Below are positions 51,027 to 58,542 of a stretch of DNA of 64,000 nucleotides, one piece after another (positions within the stretch are counted from its first letter, which is position 1; each line of letters starts with the position of its first letter). The position numbers and the translations under genes are program-made. Below the pieces are notes generated by a model. That model was not told the DNA's origin and did not search any database. It saw nothing but the letters and a program-made list of their open reading frames with translations. The DNA comes from UBA4416 sp964541155 (GTDB taxonomy: Bacteria > Bacteroidota > Bacteroidia > B-17B0 > Aurantibacillaceae), in contig CAZIPC010000004.1 of the NCBI GenBank assembly GCA_964541155.1, forward strand, positions 186,001 through 250,000, in the 5' to 3' direction.

Positions 51027-53060
51027 ATGAATAATCCATTTTTATTAAAATTTAATACTCCTTTAAATACAATTCCATTTGATAAAATTAAAGTTGAACA
51101 TTTTTTGCCAGCTATAGATGAAGGTATAAAAATAGGTTTATCAGAGGTAGATGATATAGTTAATAATCATGAAGAACCTAATTTTTATAATACAATAGAG
51201 GCTTTAGAAAAAGTTGGTCGATTGTTAGAGTTAGTTAGTTCAACTTTTTTTAATTTAAATTCATGCGAAACGTCTAAAGAGATGCAAGAATTAGCAAAGG
51301 TTATTTCGCCCAAGCTTAGCGATTATTCAAATGATATCATGTTAAATATGAAACTTTTTAAAAAAGTAGACTATGTTTATCAGCATAAAGACACATTACA
51401 ATTAACTACAGAACAATTTACATTATTACATAAAACCTATAAGAGTTTTGTTCGAAATGGCTCTAAACTTAACGAGCCTCAAAAAGAAACATTAAGAGCC
51501 ATTGATAAAGAAATTTCTAAATTATCTTTAGTTTTTAGTGAAAATGTATTAGCCGAAAGTAATGCCTTTGAGTTGGTTATTACTAATTCAAACGATTTAT
51601 CAGGATTACCAGAAGGTGTTATTGAAGCTGCAAAAATGACGGCAAAAGAAAAGGGAAAAGAAAACGCATGGGTATTTACATTAGATTATCCTAGTTATGG
51701 CCCATTTATGACCTATTCTGATAATAGAACTTTAAAAGAGCAATTGTTTAAAGCCTATGGCTCTAAAGCATTTAAAAATAATGAGCGTGATAATCAACAT
51801 GTATTAAAGCAAATTGCTATTTTAAGACATGAACGCGCTGAGTTATTAGGATACAAATCACATGCCGATTTTGTATTAGAAGAACGAATGGCAGAATCTC
51901 CAACAAAAGTTATATCTTTTTTAGATAATTTATTAGATAATGCCTTGCCTTTTGCTAAAAAAGAGTTAGAAGAATTAAAATCATTTGTAAAATTAAATGG
52001 AGGGCCAGCAGATTTGAAAAAATGGGATTTACCTTATTATGCTGAAAAATTAAAAAAACAAAAATTTGAAATTGACGATGAAATTTTAAGACCATACTTT
52101 AAACTAGAGCATGTGATTGAAGGTGTTTTTGAAACAGCAAAACGATTATATGGTTTAACTTTTGAGCAAAGATTTGATATTCCATTATATCATAAGGATG
52201 TTACGACATATGAAGTTAAAAATGCAGCTGGCGATTTTTTAGCAGTATTTTATGCTGATTTTTTTCCTAGAGCCTCAAAGCAACAGGGCGCGTGGATGAC
52301 ATCATTTATTAATCAAAAAATAGAAAATGGAATTAATACCAGGCCGCATGTATCTATAGTTTGTAATTTTACAAAGCCTACAGAAAGTAAGCCATCGTTA
52401 TTAAGTTTTGATGAGGTAACAACCTTGTTTCATGAGTTTGGACATGCTTTGCACGGTATGTGTGCTAATACACACTATGCAAGTATGTCGGGAACAAGCG
52501 TGTATTGGGATTTTGTTGAATTACCTTCTCAAATTTTAGAAAATTGGTGCTACGAAAAAGAGTGTTTAGATTTGTTTGCAAAGCATTTTGAAACTGGAGA
52601 ACCTATACCTGCTCATTTAATTCAAAAAATAATCGACTCTTCAAATTTTCAAAGTGGCTTAGCAACTATTCGTCAAATTGGTTTAGCCACTCTAGATATG
52701 GCATGGCATAGTAATAATCCAACTACTATTAATGATGTTAAGAATTTTGAGGTAAGTATTACAAGTAAAACAGATTTAATGGAAACCGTTGCGGAAACAA
52801 TTACGTCATGTTCTTTTTCTCATATTTTTTCAGGAGGCTATTCTTCGGGTTATTATTCTTATAAATGGGCTGAGGTTATTGATGCTGATGCCTTTGAAGC
52901 TTTTAAAGAAAAAGGAATTTTTAATAAAGAAACGGCAACTGCTTTTTATAACCATATTTTATCAAAAGGAGGAAGCGAACACCCGTCTATTTTATATAAA
53001 CGATTCAGAGGCCGAGATGCTGATCCTAAAGCACTATTAAGAAGATCTGGATTAATATAA
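51027..53060 (+). CDS. dcp: M3 family peptidyl-dipeptidase (Dcp-like)
   Basis: The 677-residue protein has the M3 zinc motif HEFGHALHG near residue 471, the later MSGTSVYWDFVELPSQ, and the family end with SYKWAEVIDADAF and FRGRDADPKALLR. There is no signal peptide, so it acts in the cytosol, cutting dipeptides or short peptides. The length is typical of Dcp. Preceded by an A/T-rich gap with no clear promoter box, and followed by a terminator. Confidence 0.93.
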   Translation: MNNPFLLKFNTPLNTIPFDKIKVEHFLPAIDEGIKIGLSEVDDIVNNHEEPNFYNTIEALEKVGRLLELVSSTFFNLNSCETSKEMQELAKVISPKLSDYSNDIMLNMKLFKKVDYVYQHKDTLQLTTEQFTLLHKTYKSFVRNGSKLNEPQKETLRAIDKEISKLSLVFSENVLAESNAFELVITNSNDLSGLPEGVIEAAKMTAKEKGKENAWVFTLDYPSYGPFMTYSDNRTLKEQLFKAYGSKAFKNNERDNQHVLKQIAILRHERAELLGYKSHADFVLEERMAESPTKVISFLDNLLDNALPFAKKELEELKSFVKLNGGPADLKKWDLPYYAEKLKKQKFEIDDEILRPYFKLEHVIEGVFETAKRLYGLTFEQRFDIPLYHKDVTTYEVKNAAGDFLAVFYADFFPRASKQQGAWMTSFINQKIENGINTRPHVSIVCNFTKPTESKPSLLSFDEVTTLFHEFGHALHGMCANTHYASMSGTSVYWDFVELPSQILENWCYEKECLDLFAKHFETGEPIPAHLIQKIIDSSNFQSGLATIRQIGLATLDMAWHSNNPTTINDVKNFEVSITSKTDLMETVAETITSCSFSHIFSGGYSSGYYSYKWAEVIDADAFEAFKEKGIFNKETATAFYNHILSKGGSEHPSILYKRFRGRDADPKALLRRSGLI

Positions 53061-53061
53061 T

Positions 53062-53097
53062 TTAAAGCCATCATTACATCTAATGATGGCTTTAAAA
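53062..53097. terminator. Terminator between dcp and ridA
   Basis: TTTAAAGCCATCATTA pairs with TAATGATGGCTTTAAA around a CATC loop, usable from both sides of these convergent genes. Confidence 0.85.
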
Positions 53098-53098
53098 A

Positions 53099-53485
53099 TT
53101 ATTTAACTGCAATTACAGATATTTCAACATTAACATCAAGAGGCAATCTGGCTACCTGAACGGTTTCTCTTGCTGGAAAATTACCACTAAAAAAAGAACC
53201 ATACACTTCATTCATCGCTGCAAAGTTATTCATGTCTTTCATAAATATGGTAGTTTTAACAACGTTAGTAAAATCCATATGGGCTTCATTTAAAATAGCC
53301 GAAACATTTTCCATTACTTTTTGTGTTTCACTTTTAATATCACTTAGGGTTAGTTCTCCTGTTTTCGAATCTTTTGCCACTTGGCCAGATACAAACAAAA
53401 AGTTGCCTGAAGCAGGAACCATGTTGGCATGGCTGTACGGACCTATAGGTTTTGGAGCATGTTCTGATGTAATAACTGTTTTCAT
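53099..53485 (-). CDS. ridA: RidA family reactive enamine/imine deaminase
   Basis: RidA hydrolyses reactive 2-aminoacrylate and related enamines to protect PLP enzymes. The 128-residue protein has the family layout: PIGPYSHANMVPASGNFLFV, SGQVAKDSKTGEL, the subunit-contact region TIFMKDMNNFAAMNEVY, and the arginine-bearing NFPARETVQVARLP near residue 105. Convergent with dcp, separated by a terminator. Confidence 0.93.
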   Translation of the reverse strand: MKTVITSEHAPKPIGPYSHANMVPASGNFLFVSGQVAKDSKTGELTLSDIKSETQKVMENVSAILNEAHMDFTNVVKTTIFMKDMNNFAAMNEVYGSFFSGNFPARETVQVARLPLDVNVEISVIAVK

Positions 53486-53531
53486 GTTTAAATATTAATT
53501 AGTAAAGTGTAAATATATAGGTTTTTGTTGT

Positions 53532-53539
53532 TATGTTTG
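53532..53539 (+). promoter_or_regulatory. Promoter -7 element for the 87-residue gene
   Basis: TATGTTTG (TAnnTTTG) ends 4 nt before the ATG at 53544, again predicting a nearly leaderless transcript. Confidence 0.45.
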
Positions 53540-53543
53540 TTTT

Positions 53544-53807
53544 ATGCGCCTACAAGATATTATATTAGAAATTAAAAACTATAATAATTCATCGATACAT
53601 AAATCGGCTCTTGATATTTATAAATTATTAGAAGCCAATAAAAAAGTGTTTTTAGAAAATATGAATTCAGATAATTATCATCATTTATTAAATAATTTTG
53701 AAAATTTAAGTTACGCAAATCCAAAGGAGTATCAAACCACAGGTTATTCCAGAGAATATCAAACTCAGTATGACTTATTATTGTTTTACCTAGATAGAAT
53801 TGTATAA
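53544..53807 (+). CDS. Small uncharacterised protein (87 aa)
   Basis: I do not recognise a family. The chain is helical and charged (MRLQDIILEIKNYNNSSIHK, LYKLLEANKKVFLENMN-like run) with a C-terminal aromatic patch (YQTQYDLLLFYLDRI). No signal peptide or membrane segment. A promoter box sits just before it, and the RhlE-like helicase gene begins 36 nt after its stop, so it could be transcribed with it. Confidence 0.6.
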   Translation: MRLQDIILEIKNYNNSSIHKSALDIYKLLEANKKVFLENMNSDNYHHLLNNFENLSYANPKEYQTTGYSREYQTQYDLLLFYLDRIV

Positions 53808-53843
53808 CAGCTTCTAAACTCTAAATAATGTTACCTTTACATT

Positions 53844-55076
53844 ATGAAATTTGAAGAGTATCATATCATTCCCGAATTAAAACAAAGTTTGCAAGAGTTA
53901 GGTTTTAAACGCCCAACAGACATTCAGTTTAAAGCTATTCCTAATATTTTAAATGGCGAAGATGTTTTAGCTATTGCACAAACAGGCACAGGTAAAACAG
54001 CCGCCTTTGCTATTCCAATTATTCATTTAATTTCTAAATCAGGCACAAATCAAGGCGTAAAAGCTATTGTTATGGTTCCTACACATGAGCTAGCCATACA
54101 AATTGCCGAAGTGTTTGATAAATTAGCGAAATACACAGATGTTAAAACGCTTGGTATATATGGAGGTGTGGAGCAAGATCCTCAAATACAGCAATTGCAT
54201 CAAGGTGTAGATGTTGTGATTGCTACACCAGGTAGAGTTTTTGATTTAGTTAATCAAGGATATTTAGTATTGAGAGATATAAAAGTGTTAGTGTTGGATG
54301 AAGCTGATTTAATGTTGGATTTAGGTTTTTATAAAGACATAGAAGACTTAATAAAATATTTACCTCGCCATCGACAAACCCTTTTTTTCTCAGCAACTAT
54401 TAATGAGAAAATAAAAAAACTGGCATACTCTATTGTAAGAAATGCTATACGTATTCAAATTTCGCCAAAAGATCCTGTTTCTAAAAATGTCACACATTCG
54501 GTAATGTTTGTGAGTATGGATGATAAACGTTTCTTTTTAGAACGCATTGTTAAAGAAAACCCCGAAAGCAGAATATTAGTATTTGTAAGAACTAAAGTGC
54601 GAGCAGAGCGTGTATTTGAAGCTATGAATAGAGTAGGCATTAAAACACAAACCATGCATGGTGGCAAAGATCAAGAAAGTAGAATGGATGTGATGAGTGA
54701 TTTTAAAAATGGCACATTCAATGTTTTAGTAGCTACTGATATTAGTGCGCGTGGTGTTGATATCGCCAATGTTGATTATGTGATTAACTATGATTTGCCA
54801 GAGGTTGCCGAAAATTATGTGCATCGTGTAGGCAGAACAGGACGTGGAAATAATAAAGGAGTGGCTGTTTCGTTTTGTAGCCCAGAAGAAAAAAATGTGT
54901 TGCAAGAAATAGAAACATTTATGAATAAAAAAATAAATGTGTTGGAGGTTGATAAAGCAGATTATTCAGAAACATTAGCTTTAACAGAAGATGTGAATGA
55001 TAATTGGAAAAAATTAATTGCCGACGCCGAAAAAGAAAATCAACTTTATAAGAGCAAAAAGAAGAAAAAAAAATAA
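53844..55076 (+). CDS. DEAD-box RNA helicase, RhlE-like
   Basis: The 410-residue protein contains the full helicase core: Q motif RPTDIQFKAIPNI, AQTGTGKTAAFA, PTHELAIQ, TPGRVFDL, DEADLMLDLGF, SATIN, ATDISARGVDIANVD and HRVGRTGRG. After the core there is only a short basic tail (KKKKKK), unlike the larger helicase at 27582-29486. It probably acts in ribosome assembly or RNA decay. The rluF gene follows 19 nt later on the same strand, so the two may be co-expressed. Confidence 0.9.
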   Translation: MKFEEYHIIPELKQSLQELGFKRPTDIQFKAIPNILNGEDVLAIAQTGTGKTAAFAIPIIHLISKSGTNQGVKAIVMVPTHELAIQIAEVFDKLAKYTDVKTLGIYGGVEQDPQIQQLHQGVDVVIATPGRVFDLVNQGYLVLRDIKVLVLDEADLMLDLGFYKDIEDLIKYLPRHRQTLFFSATINEKIKKLAYSIVRNAIRIQISPKDPVSKNVTHSVMFVSMDDKRFFLERIVKENPESRILVFVRTKVRAERVFEAMNRVGIKTQTMHGGKDQESRMDVMSDFKNGTFNVLVATDISARGVDIANVDYVINYDLPEVAENYVHRVGRTGRGNNKGVAVSFCSPEEKNVLQEIETFMNKKINVLEVDKADYSETLALTEDVNDNWKKLIADAEKENQLYKSKKKKKK

Positions 55077-55095
55077 TTCAATATTCAAATTATAC

Positions 55096-55791
55096 ATGAA
55101 AGTAGATAAATATATAGGTCATAATGGTTTCACGTCTCGACGAAAAGCTTATGAGCTAATAGAGGCTAAACGAGTTATGGTAAATGGCAAATTAGCTACT
55201 TTTAGTACAAAAATAAAAGAAGGTGACGTGATTTTAATTGATGGGGAAGAACTAAAAACAAAAGAGTTTATTCCAACATACATAGCCTATCACAAACCAA
55301 AGGGTATTGAATGCACGAGTGAAAAAATAGAAAATAATATTATTGATGCCATTGGCCATTCGCAGGCTATTTATCCTGTTGGACGATTAGATAAAGATTC
55401 GGAAGGATTAATTTTATTAACTAATCATGGAGAAATTATTAATAAAATTGGTAACTCTAAGTTTGAACACGAAAAAGAATACATTGTTACACTTAATTTA
55501 CCTGTTAGAACTCAATTTTTAAAAGACATATCAGAAGGGATAGAAATACAAGGTATAAAAACAAAGCCTTGTAAAGTAAGCCGCGAACCAAATACTAAAC
55601 GTATTTTTAGAATTACCTTAACACAAGGTTTAAACCGCCAAATACGACGCATGTGTAATGCGTATGATTACCAAGTAATAAAATTACAACGTGTGCGAGT
55701 AATGAATATTACACTAGATAAACTAAAAATAGGGGAGTGGAGAGATTTAACTGAAGGTGAATTAAAAGAGTTAATGAGGCAGTTAGTATAA
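55096..55791 (+). CDS. rluF: 23S rRNA pseudouridine synthase RluF-like
   Basis: I start it at the ATG at 55096 (MKVDKYIGHNGFTSRRKA), giving 231 residues; an in-frame codon upstream would run back into the helicase gene. An N-terminal S4 RNA-binding domain (residues 1-60) is followed by the synthase domain with the catalytic aspartate in VGRLDKDSEGLILLT near residue 98, and the conserved end QGLNRQIRRMCNAY. This is the RsuA/RluF group; the motif context fits RluF better than RsuA. Probably co-transcribed with the helicase. Confidence 0.86.
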   Translation: MKVDKYIGHNGFTSRRKAYELIEAKRVMVNGKLATFSTKIKEGDVILIDGEELKTKEFIPTYIAYHKPKGIECTSEKIENNIIDAIGHSQAIYPVGRLDKDSEGLILLTNHGEIINKIGNSKFEHEKEYIVTLNLPVRTQFLKDISEGIEIQGIKTKPCKVSREPNTKRIFRITLTQGLNRQIRRMCNAYDYQVIKLQRVRVMNITLDKLKIGEWRDLTEGELKELMRQLV

Positions 55792-55813
55792 ACAATATAA
55801 ATTTTAATTTCTA

Positions 55814-56722
55814 ATGAAATTATATTTTCTATTTTTTAATGTCTTTTTTTTTGAGTGCATCATGTTATCTCAAAATTACATAGATGTGGTAAAATTAAAT
55901 GTAAATACTACACCTTATGCAGTGTTTGACTCAAGTGAATCTAAAACACGAGTAAACGAACAATTTTTTGATTTAACAACCCCTATAAAATTAAATGATA
56001 AATGGTCTATCATTACAGGTTTTATTTTCGAATCTATTCAAACTAAATTGTTTGCCAATGAGTCTGAAAAATCATTTGGGTCTTCAACTTTAAAACTAGG
56101 TTTTAATAAAATACTAAATGATAAATATACATTTACGCTAGTGTTTTTACCTAAAATAGCTTCTGATTACAAGCAAATAAATCATAACGATTTTCAATTT
56201 GGAACACTTTCGGTATTAAAATTTAAGAAACATCAACAACTAATTTATAAGGCTGGTATTTATCAAAACGTTGAATTATTTGGGCCATTATTTGTTCCTA
56301 TGTTAGGGTTTTATTATTTAAGTCCAAATAAAAAATTAGAAGCTAATGTTTTTTTACCCTTACAATTAGATGTAAATTATAAATTATCAAATTGCATTTT
56401 TGGCGGAGTAAATTTTAACGGCTTAGTTAGGACATATCATCTCACAGATGTTACATCTAATTATAAAAGTTCCTATTTAAACCGATCAACAAACGATATT
56501 TATGCCTATATCAAAATGAACATTACTAAAAATACTAGTGTTCAAGCAAAAGTGGGTTACTCCATAGCAAGAAAGTTTATTGTTTATAATGAAGGAGATG
56601 GCATTTCGTTGGCTTTGCCTGCCACCTATATTGGCGACCATCGCATGCCCTTAAATTCAAATTTCTCAAACAGCGTGTTATTTCAAATTTCTTTTCTTTA
56701 TAGAATTCACTTGTTGAATTAG
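55814..56722 (+). CDS. DUF6268-like outer-membrane beta-barrel protein
   Basis: The 302-residue protein has an N-terminal signal segment (YFLFFNVFFFECIMLSQ) and a body of alternating beta strands with turns such as KLNDKWSIITGFIFES, YTFTLVFLPKIAS and AKVGYSIARKF. It ends in a strand with an aromatic pattern (FQISFLYRIHLLN), consistent with an outer-membrane barrel. It resembles the DUF6268 barrel proteins of this phylum; function unknown. It is the last gene of the ordinary chromosome before the accessory region. Confidence 0.65.
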   Translation: MKLYFLFFNVFFFECIMLSQNYIDVVKLNVNTTPYAVFDSSESKTRVNEQFFDLTTPIKLNDKWSIITGFIFESIQTKLFANESEKSFGSSTLKLGFNKILNDKYTFTLVFLPKIASDYKQINHNDFQFGTLSVLKFKKHQQLIYKAGIYQNVELFGPLFVPMLGFYYLSPNKKLEANVFLPLQLDVNYKLSNCIFGGVNFNGLVRTYHLTDVTSNYKSSYLNRSTNDIYAYIKMNITKNTSVQAKVGYSIARKFIVYNEGDGISLALPATYIGDHRMPLNSNFSNSVLFQISFLYRIHLLN

Positions 56723-56851
56723 AAGAGTTGTTAGTGTAGTTGGTTTAAGATTTTATTTTTTTTATTTATAGTTCATACTTATTTTAAAAATCAATTTTTA
56801 AATAAGTATTTTTTGTAGTACTATTTCATTTCATTTGCTTTGGTATAATTA

Positions 56852-57031
56852 TACCTAACGGCTGGCAGCTATAACTTGTGCGGTTTTGCAACCGTGTCTA
56901 CCGAAACGTTTAAATAAAGATACATGTTTAATGGACTTTTGTAAAGCGAAAATAACTTCCGCCGTCAGCGGGCAAAAGCCTTTGCAAAAGCTTTGGTGTC
57001 TGTGCCGATGTTGCAAACCGTGTGTTATGGG
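56852..57031. repeat. attC-like hairpin element A (left end of accessory region)
   Basis: This fills the 311-base gap after the barrel gene. It starts ACCTAACGG (56853-56861) and ends GTTATGGG (57024-57031). Inner parts pair imperfectly (CGGTTTTGCAAC near the left with GTTGCAAACCG near the right). A 30-nt interior block (GTGTCTACCGAAA and on to TAAAGATAC, 56894-56923) matches element C at 61076-61105 in 26 of 30 positions and at nearly the same offset. These are features of integron attC sites; a perfect 14-bp palindrome (GGTATAATTATACC, 56842-56855) marks its left edge. Confidence 0.55.
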
Positions 57032-57034
57032 TAG

Positions 57035-57406
57035 TTAGTTGTTATCTTTTTGTGGTGGTTCGTATGTCCAAAACTCATTTTTATTTAATGCTCCCATTAA
57101 TCTTCCAAGTCTACCAACGACTGTTTTGTTTGGAATATCATTCATTTCGTTAACGCTAGCTTCCGGTTTTGCAACTAGGAAAAAACCACCATTTCTGAGT
57201 ATGTCTGGTTTATTCAAATAACTATAGTGATTAAATGTATATGCGTCACTAAGAACTACTAGTACGTCCGAATAGCCAAAGTTTCTTTTTATGTTGTAAA
57301 CATAATATTCTTCCGTGTCCATTTCTTCAATTGCTTTAACTGCTTGATGTCTCAGTAGTGCATTTTTAATAAATGGTCTGATTGAATAATGCAAGTCTTT
57401 ACCCAT
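57035..57406 (-). CDS. Small protein paired with a membrane nucleotidyltransferase
   Basis: The ATG at 57406 gives 123 residues (MGKDLHYSIRPFIKNALL). The start overlaps the stop of the nucleotidyltransferase gene by 8 nt, so the two are translated together. Visible parts are a helical N-terminus, a hydrophobic beta-type core (YSDVLVVLSDAYTFNHY, NGGFFLVAKPEA) and a basic patch (VVGRLGRLMGALNKNEF). An earlier in-frame start at 57484 lies inside the other gene. No known family; it may be a partner, inhibitor or effector of the nucleotidyltransferase. Confidence 0.6.
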   Translation of the reverse strand: MGKDLHYSIRPFIKNALLRHQAVKAIEEMDTEEYYVYNIKRNFGYSDVLVVLSDAYTFNHYSYLNKPDILRNGGFFLVAKPEASVNEMNDIPNKTVVGRLGRLMGALNKNEFWTYEPPQKDNN

Positions 57407-58379
57407 TTCCAATATATTTAAAGTTATTTTTTGATAGAAAATTTTGAAAGGCTTCAATTTCATTTTGGGCAAAAGCAGTTTCATGTAAACTAATTTTAAA
57501 TTTCAATTTGAAATCGAATTTTATATCCCTAATAGACTCCCTTAGTTTTGTACTTTCATTTGGAAGCAAAAGTACTATGTCCATATCGCTAGACGTGCTA
57601 GGAGTAAATAAACAAGAGCCAATTATTTGCCATTCTGTTACTCCTGCTTTTTTAAATTTCTTGTTTAGCCATTTTTTTCTCTTCATGAATACTTCAGAAG
57701 ATATTGCAGAATTGTAACATGTTTCTTCAATGATGTTCTTAAATTCCAATGGAAATCTATGTTGGGAATAGTCAAAATTTGGATTTTGACAATGTTCCTC
57801 AAAAGCATCAATATGTAAGATTTGTTTTCTTATTATCTCCAAATTTTTCGAAGGAATTATTGATTGATTTGCTGCTAATAAGGCTTTAATTTTCGCATTG
57901 TTTGGAATGATGGTCTCTTGTTTATATCTGTTCCACATTGTTAGATCTGTTCTTAGTTCTTCAGTGGTCAAAAAGCCTGAATTTGGCCCAACAGTTTTAA
58001 AAATATATTCATTATCATTAAGAAGTGGGTATATATTCCGACACAGTTCTTCGAATGACTGTAATTTTAAATTGTTTATAGATAAGTATGCTGGTTGAGT
58101 TTCTGGATGATACTGGAGGTCTATTAGTCGGTTTTTTGTATTCCAGTACAAGGCACCTGCAATAAGAGATAGACCAATTAGAGAGTCCCATACAGGACCA
58201 ACAGCATTCAGTTGTATTGGTTTGTAGTTTGGATTATATGTTGCTAAAATTGAATTTAAGATGTCTACCCATATAGGTTTGGTTAGTAATGATCCACCAA
58301 TTGTAACTATAAAATATGTCAAGCCATCATAATATTTTGGCTTTAGAAGTTTAATAATTCGTTCTATTTTTTCGAACAT
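57399..58379 (-). CDS. Membrane-anchored nucleotidyltransferase
   Basis: The 326-residue protein has two hydrophobic segments at its start (GLTYFIVTIGGSLLTKPIWV and VWDSLIGLSLIAGALYW) and a cytosolic helical region. A C-terminal nucleotidyltransferase motif near residues 251-268 (IIGSCLFTPSTSSDMDIVLL) fits the pattern GS-x9-DxD of the polymerase-beta family. The third acidic residue is not obvious. Such membrane-linked nucleotidyltransferases occur in bacterial conflict and signalling systems. It forms a two-gene unit with the 123-residue protein, enclosed by attC-like elements A and B. Activity is not shown, and inactivation of the site cannot be excluded. Confidence 0.7.
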   Translation of the reverse strand: MFEKIERIIKLLKPKYYDGLTYFIVTIGGSLLTKPIWVDILNSILATYNPNYKPIQLNAVGPVWDSLIGLSLIAGALYWNTKNRLIDLQYHPETQPAYLSINNLKLQSFEELCRNIYPLLNDNEYIFKTVGPNSGFLTTEELRTDLTMWNRYKQETIIPNNAKIKALLAANQSIIPSKNLEIIRKQILHIDAFEEHCQNPNFDYSQHRFPLEFKNIIEETCYNSAISSEVFMKRKKWLNKKFKKAGVTEWQIIGSCLFTPSTSSDMDIVLLLPNESTKLRESIRDIKFDFKLKFKISLHETAFAQNEIEAFQNFLSKNNFKYIGNG

Positions 58380-58403
58380 ATTTAGTTTTCAGTCTAACTA
58401 ATT

Positions 58404-58540
58404 ACCCATAACGTTTTGCGGCTTCATGTCAGTTGCGAACTTCGTAACTGCTTACTTTCTGCTAAGATAATAATTCCTTGCGAAAGCAGAACGTCCGGCG
58501 ACCACAAATTTCGCAATTGCATGAAACCGCTGTTACCAGC
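58404..58540. repeat. attC-like hairpin element B
   Basis: The element runs from ACCCATAACG (58404-58413) to GTTACCAGC (58532-58540). Its arms pair well: GCGGCTTCATG on the left with CATGAAACCGC on the right, and TTGCGAA with TTCGCAA, leaving a central loop of about 60 nt. The outer left end CTAATTACCCATAAC (58398-58412) is complementary to the start of the unit on its left (GTTATGGGTAGTTAG, 57024-57038) in 14 of 15 positions. Confidence 0.6.
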
Positions 58541-58542
58541 AG

